Source: JAPLDP01 sp964628285 (lineage in GTDB: Bacteria; Bacteroidota; Bacteroidia; Bacteroidales; JAGONC01). Taken from it: a stretch of 53,947 bases of DNA. The notes beneath the pieces were generated by a model. The model was not told the DNA's origin, ran no database searches, and saw only the letters and a list, made by a program, of their open reading frames with translations. The DNA lies in contig CAZVNP010000019.1 of NCBI GenBank assembly GCA_964628285.1, positions 1-53,947 of the forward strand, in the 5' to 3' direction. The stretch's first letter is position 1, and the number at the start of each line of letters is the position of its first letter. The position numbers were made by a program, and so were the translations under genes. This document shows, in pieces, positions 8,055 to 17,236 of this stretch.

Positions 8055-9776
8055 TCACCTAAACCATGATTGAATGTCTTCAATACGTAAGGGAGGCACA
8101 TCCACTTTAAGTTTTTTCCTCAATCCGCCAAGATCGTTCATCAGCTTATCAGGGTTTGCTTTTTTGAGACCTTCAATTGTCTGGTAACCGGCCTTTCTGA
8201 TAACCGGTATCCATTGTTGCGGCACGCCCATTTTTATAAAGTCTTCATCGGGTGAGATCCTCTCTCTGTTTTCCGGCCGCATTTGAGGAAAAAAAATGAC
8301 GTCCTGAATGGAAGGCTGATCGGCCACGATCATGACCAGGCGGTCAATGCCAATACCAATGCCGGCGGTGGGAGGCATACCATATTCAAGAGCCCGGAGA
8401 AAATCTTCATCCACGACCATCGATTCCTGATCCCCCCTGCGTCCCAGCTCAAGCTGTTCCTCAAAACGCCGCCGTTGATCCAGGGGATCGTTCAGCTCTG
8501 AAAAAGCATTACAGATCTCTTTTCCGTTGCAGATCACCTCAAAACGTTCCACCAATCCCTCTTTTGACCTGTGCCGTTTAGCCAGCGGTGACATCTCAAC
8601 GGGATAATCCATGATGAACGTGGGCTGGAGAAGGTTAGGCTCACACAGCTCGCTGAATATCACATCGATGAGCTTGCCCATGCCCATGGTCGCATCGGTC
8701 TTCAGTCGCAGTTGAGCCGTCAATGCCCTTAGTTGCCGCTCATCGTAATTGGAAATATCGGTTCCGGTAAATTCCTTTATCACACCAAACAGGCCGTACC
8801 TTTTCCATGGCCTTTTGAAGTCGATGGTCCGGTCTCCGACCTGAACCGTTGTCGCACCGTTCAATACGAGAGCCAGGTGTTCGAGCATCTCTTCGGTATA
8901 GTCCATCATCCACACATAATCTTTATAGGCCACATAAAGTTCCATCTGGGTGAATTCCGGATTGTGGTAACGGTCCATGCCCTCATTACGGAAATCCTTG
9001 GAAAATTCGTAGACGCCGTCGTAACCCCCTATGATCAGCCTTTTCAGATATAATTCATTGGCGATACGCAGATAGAGAGTCACGTCGAGGGTGTTGTGAT
9101 AGGTTTTGAAGGGACGGGCGGCGGCACCCCCGTATAAAGGCTGAAGAACGGGAGTCTCTACCTCCAGATAACCGGAGTTATTCAGAAAAGAACGCATGGC
9201 GCTGATCAGCCTGGCCCTTTTGATAAACACCTCCCGTATTCCCGGATTGACGATCAGGTCAACATAACGCTGGCGGTAACGCTGCTCAGAATCAGCATAG
9301 GCGTCATAGATCACGTTGTCTTTCTCCTTGATAACGGGTAAAGGACGCAGTGCCTTGGCCAGCAATTTAAATTCCGTGACATGGATGGTGATTTCGCCCA
9401 TCCGGGTGATGAACACGAATCCTTTCACGCCAATGATATCACCGATGTCGAGCAGACGTTTGAATACCGTATTGTACATGGTTTTGTCATCACCCTGGCA
9501 CACATCATCACGTTTGACGTAAATCTGTATCCGCCCGGTGGAGTCCTGTAACTCGGCAAAAGAGGCGGCACCCATGATACGCCTGTTAAGAATCCGGCCG
9601 GCTATACTGACATCCCTGAAAAGAGAGGGATCACCGGGATAACGATCAAGAACCTCTCTGGCCGTCACATTGACATCGTATGGCTCAGCCGGATAAGGAT
9701 TGATACCCAGGGTATATAACTCCTGTAATGCACTGCGTCTGACTTGCTCCTGATCGCTTAATTCATGCATGGTCAT
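8055..9776 (-). CDS. lysS: Lysyl-tRNA synthetase, class II
   Basis: This protein charges tRNA-Lys with lysine in the cytosol. From ATG at 9776 it has 573 residues, the normal length. An N-terminal OB-fold anticodon-binding domain (RILNRRIMGAASFAELQDSTGRIQ region, about residues 40-150) is followed by the class II catalytic core: motif 2-type FRNEGMDRYHNPEFTQMELY and motif 3-type GIGIGIDRLVM. A C-terminal extension after the catalytic core (KMGVPQQWIPVIRKAGYQTIEGLKKANPDKL) looks like a helix-hairpin-helix tail of about 60 residues. The frame stays open to 9836, but the first 20 codons look non-coding; starts at 9776 or 9770 fit the family. It is divergent from lipA. Confidence 0.95.
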   Translation of the reverse strand: MTMHELSDQEQVRRSALQELYTLGINPYPAEPYDVNVTAREVLDRYPGDPSLFRDVSIAGRILNRRIMGAASFAELQDSTGRIQIYVKRDDVCQGDDKTMYNTVFKRLLDIGDIIGVKGFVFITRMGEITIHVTEFKLLAKALRPLPVIKEKDNVIYDAYADSEQRYRQRYVDLIVNPGIREVFIKRARLISAMRSFLNNSGYLEVETPVLQPLYGGAAARPFKTYHNTLDVTLYLRIANELYLKRLIIGGYDGVYEFSKDFRNEGMDRYHNPEFTQMELYVAYKDYVWMMDYTEEMLEHLALVLNGATTVQVGDRTIDFKRPWKRYGLFGVIKEFTGTDISNYDERQLRALTAQLRLKTDATMGMGKLIDVIFSELCEPNLLQPTFIMDYPVEMSPLAKRHRSKEGLVERFEVICNGKEICNAFSELNDPLDQRRRFEEQLELGRRGDQESMVVDEDFLRALEYGMPPTAGIGIGIDRLVMIVADQPSIQDVIFFPQMRPENRERISPDEDFIKMGVPQQWIPVIRKAGYQTIEGLKKANPDKLMNDLGGLRKKLKVDVPPLRIEDIQSWFR

Positions 9777-9855
9777 AGAATTTGATGCAAAGATAGAAAT
9801 TAGAATGGAATGTGACTGACCCTTCGGAGGTGCCACGATACATCATTCTTTTAGG

Positions 9856-9863
9856 TAATTTTG
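9856..9863 (+). promoter_or_regulatory. -7 promoter element for lipA
   Basis: TAATTTTG matches the Bacteroidota -7 consensus TAnnTTTG and lies 23-29 bp before the candidate lipA start codons. No clear -33 TTTG is present at the expected distance. Confidence 0.45.
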
Positions 9864-9885
9864 CAACGGCTATCAAAGGCATAAA

Positions 9886-10743
9886 GTGAGAATGGTTGCA
9901 TCAGGTGATCATAAACCCGGCTGGCTTAAGACGAAAATCCCCATAGGTGAGGGTTACACCGCCGTCAAAGGAGTGGTCAGAAGCCACCAACTGCATACGA
10001 TATGTGAAAGCGGTCATTGTCCCAATATAGGTGAATGCTGGGGTGACGGAACCGCCACTTTTCTTATCCTGGGTGATATCTGCACCCGTTCATGTCGTTT
10101 CTGCAATACAAAAACTGGTAAGCCCATGCCTGCCGATGCCGGTGAACCCGGCCGTGTGGCCCGTTCAGTCCGTCTGATGCATCTCAGCCACTGCGTCATC
10201 ACATCGGTGAACAGGGATGACCTGGAGGACGGCGGATCGCGTATCTGGGCCGAGACCATCAGGGAGGTCAGGAGAGTCAATCCGTTAACGACAATGGAAA
10301 CACTCATACCTGATTTCAACGGCAAATTCGATGACATAAAACGCATCATTGATGCGGCACCGGAGGTCATTTCCCATAATCTGGAGACCGTGCGCCGGCT
10401 GACGCCGTTTGTTCGCAGCAGGGCACGGTACGATACCAGCCTGGAGGTCATCAGGTGGATATCTGATAGCGGTATCACCGGTAAGTCCGGTATCATGGTC
10501 GGACTCGGTGAAACGGAAGACGAAGTGATCGCCACCATGGGGGATATGATCATGGCAGGGTGCCGCGTGATGACCATCGGGCAATATTTGCAGCCTTCAC
10601 GCAAACATCTGCCCGTGGCCGCATACATCACCCCGCAACAATTTCAGAAATACAGGGAGACCGGGTTAAAAATGGGATTCAGGATAGTTGAGAGCGGCCC
10701 TCTGGTACGCTCATCCTATCATGCCCGTAAACATGTGATTTGA
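9886..10743 (+). CDS. lipA: Lipoyl synthase, radical SAM
   Basis: LipA inserts two sulfurs into protein-bound octanoyl groups to make lipoate. Both iron-sulfur cluster sites are complete: the auxiliary-cluster motif CX4CX5C (C40, C45, C51 in CESGHCPNIGECWG) and the radical SAM motif CX3CX2C (C66, C70, C73 in CTRSCRFCN). The C-terminal RSSYHA supplies the conserved serine ligand of the auxiliary cluster. The protein has 285 residues, usual for LipA. The annotated frame begins with GTG at 9886; ATG at 9892 gives a product two residues shorter and is equally plausible. It is followed by lipB after 77 bp on the same strand, so the two steps of lipoate synthesis are co-located. Confidence 0.96.
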   Translation: MRMVASGDHKPGWLKTKIPIGEGYTAVKGVVRSHQLHTICESGHCPNIGECWGDGTATFLILGDICTRSCRFCNTKTGKPMPADAGEPGRVARSVRLMHLSHCVITSVNRDDLEDGGSRIWAETIREVRRVNPLTTMETLIPDFNGKFDDIKRIIDAAPEVISHNLETVRRLTPFVRSRARYDTSLEVIRWISDSGITGKSGIMVGLGETEDEVIATMGDMIMAGCRVMTIGQYLQPSRKHLPVAAYITPQQFQKYRETGLKMGFRIVESGPLVRSSYHARKHVI

Positions 10744-10820
10744 TATGGCTGCGGTTATCCCGGGTGTGTATGAAAAGATGGTTTGGGATATATAAACACC
10801 AGACATTCAGTTTTTAACCG

Positions 10821-11555
10821 GTGCAGAATCATAACGTTATTTTTCAGGATCTCGGATTGATCGACTTCAAGGAAGCCTGGGAGATGCAGCAAAAGCTTTT
10901 TCAGACCATCCTCGGCGTGAAGGAAAGGCGCCTTCACCAGGGGCATTCCTTTCATGAAATGACACCCAGTTACCTGTTATTTTGTGAGCATCCTCATGTG
11001 TTCACCGTAGGCAGGAACGGCTCGGAATCAAACTTACTGGTCGGCCGTCCATTCCTGGAAAAGATCCAGGCGGCTTTTTACAGGATCGACCGTGGCGGTG
11101 ACATCACCTACCATGGCCCGGGGCAACTTGTGGGCTATCCTATCGTGGATCTGGAGAATATGGGATTATCGGTAAAAAAGTACATCCACCTGCTCGAGGA
11201 GTCTGTTATTATGACCCTGAAGGCTTACGGTGTGTCTGCCGGACGGCTGGCCGGCGCCACCGGTGTCTGGCTTGATCCGGCTGACCGGAAGGCCGCCAGG
11301 AAAATCTGCGCCATCGGCGTGCGCGTCAGTCGGGGCGTCACCATGCACGGTTTTGCCTTTAACATCCTGACCGACCTGCATTATTACAACTATATCAATC
11401 CCTGTGGTTTCACCGACAAAGCAGTTACCTCACTTGAAAAAGAAATGGGTGTCAGCCCCGATGTCGAGAAGGTCAAAGCCACTCTCCTAGATAACATCCT
11501 CAGTCTGTTTAATATCAGGATCGTCGGGGAAGCTGTAAATACTCATCAGCCTTGA
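10821..11555 (+). CDS. lipB: Octanoyltransferase LipB
   Basis: LipB transfers octanoate from acyl carrier protein to the lipoyl domains of E2 subunits and GcvH; LipA then adds sulfur. The family hallmark RGGDITYHGPGQLVGYPIVD is present near residues 93-112. The catalytic pair is visible: the lysine in KICAIGVRVSRGVTMHGFAFN and the cysteine in INPCGF. The length, 244 residues, is normal. The frame starts with GTG at 10821; no ATG fits upstream. It lies 77 bp after lipA and is convergent with recO, with 42 bp between the stops. Confidence 0.95.
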   Translation: MQNHNVIFQDLGLIDFKEAWEMQQKLFQTILGVKERRLHQGHSFHEMTPSYLLFCEHPHVFTVGRNGSESNLLVGRPFLEKIQAAFYRIDRGGDITYHGPGQLVGYPIVDLENMGLSVKKYIHLLEESVIMTLKAYGVSAGRLAGATGVWLDPADRKAARKICAIGVRVSRGVTMHGFAFNILTDLHYYNYINPCGFTDKAVTSLEKEMGVSPDVEKVKATLLDNILSLFNIRIVGEAVNTHQP

Positions 11556-11597
11556 CAGACAGAATGGCGGGAAGAATTCCGCTGACGGCAACCTGCC

Positions 11598-12329
11598 CTA
11601 ATCCAGCACCTCGTGTAAAACAAGATGCGATTTTATTTCACCGAAAGAAGGGAGATGCAAGCTGTAATAGACAAGGATCTTGTTCAACAGGCTCATTCTC
11701 TGACCTGAAGGGATATGTATTTTCCCAAGGTCCTCATAATCTGCCGCCAGCAGGCTGTTGAACAGATCACTCAGATCAGGTTCGATAACTTGTTTATGGG
11801 GCGGTTCATGGTCGGTGAAAAGACCTTCTTTCATGTCAAAATACCGTTTGGAGGGGGATGATTTCGGTTGTGGAAAGAAACCAAGGTATCGCATCAGTTT
11901 GGTGATGAAGATCAGATGAAAATTGGCCACGGGCCGGCTGGTCATGTCTAAGTACCTGAATGACTCAAAGAGGAAACGGAACAGCGCCGGATTAGATTCC
12001 TCTTCATAAAGGGAGCGGTAAAGCACCTCGGAAATGAAAAGTACGATGGAGCTCTTTCGTATATCGAATGGAATGGAGTGGTAATGCCAGGCATTCCTTA
12101 TTTCTTTGACATGCTGGAGACCGCCTGTCGTTTTGTGGTAAACGATCATTTCGACCAGGGTCCCATGCTGAAGCAGGGTGGGTTTTATTTTGGAGGCTGG
12201 CCGTCTGATTCCCTTGAAAAGGTAAGTCTGCAGGCCGAACGATTCGGTATAGATCTTGGCAATGAGGCTGCTGTCACCATATTTAATCTGGTGGAGGACA
12301 ATACCTTGGGTTTGATATAACGGTGGCAC
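11598..12329 (-). CDS. recO: DNA repair protein RecO
   Basis: RecO loads RecA on SSB-coated DNA with RecR and anneals complementary strands in the RecFOR pathway. The protein has 243 residues. It opens with an OB-fold typical of RecO (TQGIVLHQIKYGDSSLIAKIYTESFGLQTYLFKGIRR) and continues as the helical RecO C-terminal domain. The C-terminal domain lacks the four-cysteine zinc site seen in some other RecO proteins, which is common in Bacteroidota. It sits downstream of porZ on the same strand with an 85-bp gap, so it may be read through from it. Confidence 0.92.
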   Translation of the reverse strand: MPPLYQTQGIVLHQIKYGDSSLIAKIYTESFGLQTYLFKGIRRPASKIKPTLLQHGTLVEMIVYHKTTGGLQHVKEIRNAWHYHSIPFDIRKSSIVLFISEVLYRSLYEEESNPALFRFLFESFRYLDMTSRPVANFHLIFITKLMRYLGFFPQPKSSPSKRYFDMKEGLFTDHEPPHKQVIEPDLSDLFNSLLAADYEDLGKIHIPSGQRMSLLNKILVYYSLHLPSFGEIKSHLVLHEVLD

Positions 12330-12414
12330 AGTTATAAAAATGATGACTGGGCTTTAATCCACGAATATAACCACCGGCAGCATAAAAGATGATTGCCGGA
12401 ACAGAGACAACGGA

Positions 12415-14736
12415 TTAACGGATGAACAGTATTTTTGTTACGATTGTTTGCGATCCGCCGGCATTGCTTGAGAAGACAAGATAGACACCTGTATGGGCTT
12501 TTTCGCCGTTGAAATTTCTGCCATCCCATATAGCCTGGCTGCCTTCGGCTTTGGTGGCGTAAATCAGAGTGCCTGTGATATCGGTGATTTTAACCTCCGC
12601 GTTCTGAGGTAAACCCTTGATGGCGATCACTCCGTCATAGCCTTCCCGCACCGGATTGGGAAAGGCGTAGACATCGTTGGTTGGGGGGTTGGGAGGAGGT
12701 GCCGTACCGCGATAGGATATCACCCCTTTGGCGGTACCGAAGTAAACCACGCCATCGCTGTCGATGACGATGCTGATGACGGAGTTGGACAGCAGAGGGC
12801 TGTTTTCCTCGGTAAAATGAAGGATCTGCCCGGTGCCGTCGGCCGACATCAGGAACACGCCGGCCCGGTCTGTGCCGAACCATTTGCGGTTGGCACCGTC
12901 AACAGCTATGGCCGTCACCGCTTCTGTCTCGAGAAGGTATTGTACATAACCGTCCTGAACGACGAGGATTTTCTGGGCATCATAATTACCACCTGTAAAA
13001 ACATTCTCCGGGGAATAGATCACCGCCACGCCTTCGTCGGAACCTAACCACAGCTCGCCATCCATATCCACGGCAAAGCTGATTATTTTCAGCCCCGGCA
13101 GGTTTCCGTTTCCCGGGTTGGCACTCAGGCGCAACGCCCGGTCATCGGCAGGATTGGTGATCGTGTTGTTGTCATTGAAAACAAGCAGTCCCAGGTCACG
13201 TACCAGCATCCATTTCTGATTGGAATGATCGATGAGTAACTCCCCTACATCGATGCCGGAGGCCACGGAACCCAGACTCAGGGCATGCCATGTCCCGTCA
13301 GTCATCCTGACGGATAACAGTGAGCCGGCATTCGAATTGGCGATCCATAGATTATTGTCAGAATCGAAGCAGAGACCCCCGATATTGATCTTGTCAGTGC
13401 CCGTAAATAATTGCAATGTGCTGTTTTCGTCGGTGTACCTGTTTGTCAGCTGGCCGGCGGTAAACTCAAATAAACCGTAGCCCCATGAACCGGCATACAC
13501 CTTGTCTTTCACCACAGGATCGGCGGCTATACATACCATATCCCGCGCAGATCCCAGCTCCGGTATATTCCCGGCATCCTGCGTGGACCAACTGCCATCA
13601 ATATAAGAATAGAGCTGTGCTGAATTCCAGATATTCCCCCAGGAGCCGTTTCTGCCACCGGGTACAACCCAGACATCCTTGCCTGAAGCTGTCATATCAA
13701 AGACATTGGCGGTTTTTGGACCATTGGGCCTGTAAACATCACAGTTCCACCCATTATTGTAAGTCTTTAAAAGACCGTTCGAGCGGTCGGCAACCCATAC
13801 CAGGGTGTCTTTGTCTAAAATGGCATCCAGGGGATTTAAACCTATATCACCCGGTTTATAAGTGAAATAAACTTTATCGAGGTTACTGTCGAAAACCGAT
13901 ACACTGCCATTATTGGTGACGATCAAATGATTATACTGTGACCTGATATTGTGATGATTGGTATTGTCCTCCTGATTGAAACGACGCCAAGTACCATTCT
14001 CATAAACATAAATGGTATCGCCGCCGTAAATGTCACTGGCATAATTCGCAAATAAGCGGTGATCAAAGTAAACGATGCGATCGTACCGGACATCCGGAAA
14101 TAAAAGCGCGTTGTCTTTGGTCCAGGAATTGAAATCGGCCAGGTTGGTTCCCACCAGGGAAGCTTTGTAGATGCCGTTTTCCGTCGCGGCAAATATGGAG
14201 TCATGATCATCAAAGGTGATATCCAGAACGTTGATCTGCCCGCCTTCCGGTCCAATGTAATAGGTGTCGGAGATCTCTTCTTTCACCAGATCGAGCAGGA
14301 CAATACCGAAACCACAGGCGAGATAGGCATATTTATCCCTGAACACCACATTATTGATGGTTTTATTACCCAGGATAGGTTTGCGCTTGATGTCTGAAAT
14401 ATTGATGATTTCATTACCTCTGACAAGGTCGATGTTGGTGTTGGTATAAGCAATGACAAGCGTTTGGTATGGCTCATTGTAATTGATGACACTGATGCCT
14501 ACATCCGATAACCCGTTGACCTTGGTGACGCGCTGAACGCTGTTGTCATCCTTATCGTAAAAAAACATCGCACTTTCGGTGGCACAGTAAATCCTGCTGC
14601 CGGCCTCGGTCAGTGATATGCATTTATAATAAGGTAAATGATCACGCCATTCACCGATAGCGATATCCTGAGCCCCAAGGTCACTCATCAGGCTCATGAA
14701 AAAAATAAAGAGGATGAGGTGATTTTTCCTGATCAT
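12415..14736 (-). CDS. porZ: PorZ-like type IX secretion beta-propeller protein
   Basis: This 773-residue protein has a signal peptide (MIRKNHLILFIFFMSLMSDLGAQ) and then IGEWRDHLPY, the conserved N-terminal start of PorZ. Two seven-bladed propellers built of two-component-regulator propeller repeats follow; blade motifs such as ENGIYK, DNNLWIANS, GELWLGSDEGV and NRKWFGTDRAGVF recur. It ends in a C-terminal sorting-like domain (YAFPNPVREGYDGVIAIKG ... GVYLVFSSNAGGSQTIVTKILFIR). In characterised Bacteroidota PorZ is a cell-surface part of the attachment complex that delivers anionic LPS to the PorU sortase. Its presence implies a working T9SS, which the two cargo proteins at the window edges require. 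An ordinary secreted propeller cargo is the less likely alternative. Confidence 0.8.
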   Translation of the reverse strand: MIRKNHLILFIFFMSLMSDLGAQDIAIGEWRDHLPYYKCISLTEAGSRIYCATESAMFFYDKDDNSVQRVTKVNGLSDVGISVINYNEPYQTLVIAYTNTNIDLVRGNEIINISDIKRKPILGNKTINNVVFRDKYAYLACGFGIVLLDLVKEEISDTYYIGPEGGQINVLDITFDDHDSIFAATENGIYKASLVGTNLADFNSWTKDNALLFPDVRYDRIVYFDHRLFANYASDIYGGDTIYVYENGTWRRFNQEDNTNHHNIRSQYNHLIVTNNGSVSVFDSNLDKVYFTYKPGDIGLNPLDAILDKDTLVWVADRSNGLLKTYNNGWNCDVYRPNGPKTANVFDMTASGKDVWVVPGGRNGSWGNIWNSAQLYSYIDGSWSTQDAGNIPELGSARDMVCIAADPVVKDKVYAGSWGYGLFEFTAGQLTNRYTDENSTLQLFTGTDKINIGGLCFDSDNNLWIANSNAGSLLSVRMTDGTWHALSLGSVASGIDVGELLIDHSNQKWMLVRDLGLLVFNDNNTITNPADDRALRLSANPGNGNLPGLKIISFAVDMDGELWLGSDEGVAVIYSPENVFTGGNYDAQKILVVQDGYVQYLLETEAVTAIAVDGANRKWFGTDRAGVFLMSADGTGQILHFTEENSPLLSNSVISIVIDSDGVVYFGTAKGVISYRGTAPPPNPPTNDVYAFPNPVREGYDGVIAIKGLPQNAEVKITDITGTLIYATKAEGSQAIWDGRNFNGEKAHTGVYLVFSSNAGGSQTIVTKILFIR

Positions 14737-14929
14737 TCTTATTTATTGTAATTATGCCTGCAATATTACTAATCTTTCTTGTGTTTATGAATAACTGTAT
14801 TTCTATAATAATATTGTATCCTGTTACCTTTAACCTGGCGCGGCAGAGGTATGGCCGGTATGAAGACGGATCTGCACCGTGCAGGTTGCCCCGGAGAGCC
14901 AAATTAATGGTTTCATGGTAAATTTCAAT

Positions 14930-14937
14930 TAATTTTG
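14930..14937 (+). promoter_or_regulatory. -7 promoter element for the AraC-type regulator
   Basis: TAATTTTG is a perfect match to the Bacteroidota -7 element, 52-60 bp upstream of the ATG at 14990. The 250-bp stretch between porZ (starting at 14736 on the other strand) and this gene is otherwise AT-rich and without ORFs. Confidence 0.4.
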
Positions 14938-14989
14938 GTTCTGGCATTAATAAGGATCTTTTATCGTTAATTCAATTAAATTTTATGTG

Positions 14990-15574
14990 ATGTCCGAGAC
15001 GATGACAACTTCACTCAGGTTGAAAAATATGACCAGTTTCTGTTGCATGCGAATCGTTCGGCAGGAGCTCGAAAAGATTGGGGCGAAGGTGGACTCTGTG
15101 GTGATGGGAGAGGTGACTTTGATTTACAGAGTTGACGATCCCGGATTTGAATTGATTAAAAAAACGTTAGAGGATAATGGATTTGAGATCATTACCGACA
15201 GGGAAAGGATGCTGGTGGAACAAATTAAAGTCGCTGTCATTGAATTGATCCATTTTGCCAGCAATGCCAACTCCATCATACGCAATTCGGATTACCTTGT
15301 CGATAAACTCCAGCTCTCCTACCAGTACCTGTCATCTCTCTTTTCGAAACATGAAAAAACAACACTGGAGAAATACATCATACTGAATAAAATTGAAAAG
15401 GTAAAGGAACTGCTCTTTAATGATGAGATGACCCTGAGCGAGATTGCCTATCAGATGGGATACAGCAGCGTTCAATATTTATCCTCACAGTTCAGGAATG
15501 TCACAGGGATATCCGTCACACAATATAAAAAAGACCCTGTGAGGTACCGTAAAGCGTTGGATGATCTTATTTGA
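14990..15574 (+). CDS. AraC-type HTH regulator with an N-terminal heavy-metal-associated-like domain
   Basis: The protein has 194 residues from ATG at 14990; GTG at 14987 is also possible. The first 65 residues resemble the ferredoxin-like HMA domain found fused to AraC regulators across Bacteroidota (RIVRQELEKIGAKVDSVVMGEVTL). The C-terminal half is an AraC double HTH: YQYLSSLFSK for the first helix pair and EIAYQMGYSSVQYLSSQFRNVTGISVTQYK for the second, which is the conserved signature. The usual metal-site M-x-C-x-x-C is altered to MTSFCC, so the first cysteine is a serine. It probably acts as a DNA-binding regulator, but the target and signal are unknown. It is convergent with the acyltransferase-like gene, with 6 bp between stops. 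Confidence 0.82.
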   Translation: MSETMTTSLRLKNMTSFCCMRIVRQELEKIGAKVDSVVMGEVTLIYRVDDPGFELIKKTLEDNGFEIITDRERMLVEQIKVAVIELIHFASNANSIIRNSDYLVDKLQLSYQYLSSLFSKHEKTTLEKYIILNKIEKVKELLFNDEMTLSEIAYQMGYSSVQYLSSQFRNVTGISVTQYKKDPVRYRKALDDLI

Positions 15575-15580
15575 GGGGGG

Positions 15581-16648
15581 TCAGATCAATTTCACCCGTT
15601 GACGGCTTTGTTTGATTTTGACCCATGCCAGAACGATAAGATTTGATCCCGCCGTGATAGCGGCAAACCAAACCGGCAGAGTCCAGGCGGATTCTGTTTT
15701 ATATACGGCTGTCGCTATATTTCCGATGATCAGCCATTGTACGACGTATATGGCGGTGACGTTCCGTCCCATCCATTTGATCCAGAGGACTATTTTTGTG
15801 TTGCCGCGGTGTTTCTCGACCACCTGAAACAATAATCCCCATGCGGTGAGAAATACGATCACCCAGAGGAAGAACAGCAGTGAATGATGGTAGTATTTCT
15901 GCAAAGCCGTCGACACATCAATGGCGTAGTGAATGGTGACAAGCAGGGCCAGGGTGGCTGTGACCGCTATGATGCGTTTAAGTGGCAACCTGTTCGCATT
16001 CAGGTTGTAGCGTTCTTCAAGAATATGAAAGGCATATCCTGCCAGGGGGTACGAGAGCCAGGGTAGCAGCGGGAAGTAAGACCAGGGCATAGGTCCCCAT
16101 ACAAAAGCCATCAGGTATTTGATAACCATGCCGGCAGGGGGATGGGCAGGCTGGGCATATTCGGCAGCAGCCACCGCCAGGGCCAACAGAATATATAATA
16201 TGACGTGCTCTCTGAAGACCAACTTCAGGACCCCGATGATCATTATGCTGAGGGCCGCAAGGAAGAGGATGTCCACACCGAAAAGATAATCATATGGATT
16301 CAACCTTATGGTGCCAACTAAAATTTTCAGTAACAGGTGAAAATTTAGGCCGATGTTCAGGAGAAATGCGACAAGAAGCAGCCGTAAACCTCTTGTATAG
16401 TAATAGGATAATCTTTTAGAGGGGGCATACAGAAAATATCCCATAACGGCCATGAACACCGGGGCGACAGGAGCCCCGCCCATAAAAAGGGAGATACGAC
16501 CGGCCAAACCGTCATAGGTTGCCGGCATGGCAAACAATTCCATGATGTGAACCTGGATCATCAGGATGATGGCGGTGCCTTTTAAGAGATCGGGGATTCC
16601 CTGGCGCATGCGTCTGGATTTATTGATCCGTGATGATAATAAAACCAA
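15581..16648 (-). CDS. Polytopic membrane acyltransferase-like protein (HGSNAT/DUF1624-like)
   Basis: The protein has 355 residues with about ten hydrophobic segments. The start, RQGIPDLLKGTAIILMIQVHIMELF, resembles the R-x-x-x-L-D-x-x-(R/K)-G-x-x-(I/V)-x-x-M-x-x-(V/I)-H pattern of acyltransferase-3 and heparan-alpha-glucosaminide N-acetyltransferase families, with the conserved His near residue 34. This fold moves acyl groups across the inner membrane onto glycans. The near-C-terminal WMGRNVTAIYVVQW also fits that family. It is a monocistronic gene on the minus strand, divergent from the PqqD-led cassette. Substrate is unknown. Confidence 0.6.
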   Translation of the reverse strand: MVLLSSRINKSRRMRQGIPDLLKGTAIILMIQVHIMELFAMPATYDGLAGRISLFMGGAPVAPVFMAVMGYFLYAPSKRLSYYYTRGLRLLLVAFLLNIGLNFHLLLKILVGTIRLNPYDYLFGVDILFLAALSIMIIGVLKLVFREHVILYILLALAVAAAEYAQPAHPPAGMVIKYLMAFVWGPMPWSYFPLLPWLSYPLAGYAFHILEERYNLNANRLPLKRIIAVTATLALLVTIHYAIDVSTALQKYYHHSLLFFLWVIVFLTAWGLLFQVVEKHRGNTKIVLWIKWMGRNVTAIYVVQWLIIGNIATAVYKTESAWTLPVWFAAITAGSNLIVLAWVKIKQSRQRVKLI

Positions 16649-16981
16649 AGTGTTAGGCCGTACAAGATATGAAATTATTACCTGCTGAAAAAATTTTCCC
16701 GCGCGATTCGGAACGTCATGAAGAACTTTAATAATATTCCCGGGAATGTTATAATATCATAAGTTAAAACAATAATTCCATAAGTGCCGTTTAAATACAG
16801 GTAGTTACCTTTGCCGGTAACTTAATAAGCGTCGACGTCGGAACGTTCCCTAAAGGAATGTACATATCGAGGCTTACTGCCGGCGATGAGCTGATCCAAA
16901 CCGACAAGTTCATGGTCCGGTAAGCAATCCCTGATGCTTCGGTTCATATATTTGTTTTGTTTATAAATAAACAACCTGAAG
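16649..16981. promoter_or_regulatory. 333-bp intergenic region with several dyads upstream of the PqqD/ATP-grasp cassette
   Basis: No ORF or RNA gene is evident. Three symmetric elements are visible: an 18-bp near-perfect palindrome centred on CCCGGG at 16733-16750; a 7-bp stem with 6-nt loop (AGTTACC/GGTAACT) at 16803-16822; and the palindrome GGAACGTTCC at 16840-16849, directly preceded by CGACGTCG. TATATTTG at 16947-16954 matches the -7 promoter consensus and would give a leader of about 20 nt for the gene at 16982. The dyads are candidate operators for either flanking unit. Confidence 0.5.
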
Positions 16982-17236
16982 ATGAAACTTAAAAAAAATA
17001 TTGCTGTCAGTGATACCGGTTACCTGTTTAACCCTTCAACAGGAGAGTCATTTGCATTGAATCCGATCGGGCTGGAGATTCTGGTTTTGATGAAACAGGA
17101 TCTATCGCCGGAAGCGATTGCAGGAAAGATTTTAAAAAAATACAATACCGAAAAGGCCACATTTGAAAAGGATTATGCCGACTTCATGGCCATGTTGAAA
17201 CTCAACCTTCTTTTAGATGACGATGAAGAAACGTAA
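16982..17236 (+). CDS. PqqD-family (RiPP recognition element-like) small protein
   Basis: The protein has 84 residues, the typical size for a stand-alone PqqD domain. The pattern is clear: a beta-hairpin GYLFNPSTGESFALNPIGLEIL, then a three-helix winged-helix part (LSPEAIAGKILKKYN, then DFMAMLKLNLLL). PqqD-like domains bind leader peptides and present them to a modifying enzyme; some instead act in non-RiPP systems. It heads a six-gene run, and its last 20 bp overlap the ATP-grasp gene, suggesting coupled translation and a shared complex. No stand-alone precursor peptide gene is obvious next to it. It could also be a degenerate relative with only a scaffolding role. Confidence 0.8.
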   Translation: MKLKKNIAVSDTGYLFNPSTGESFALNPIGLEILVLMKQDLSPEAIAGKILKKYNTEKATFEKDYADFMAMLKLNLLLDDDEET

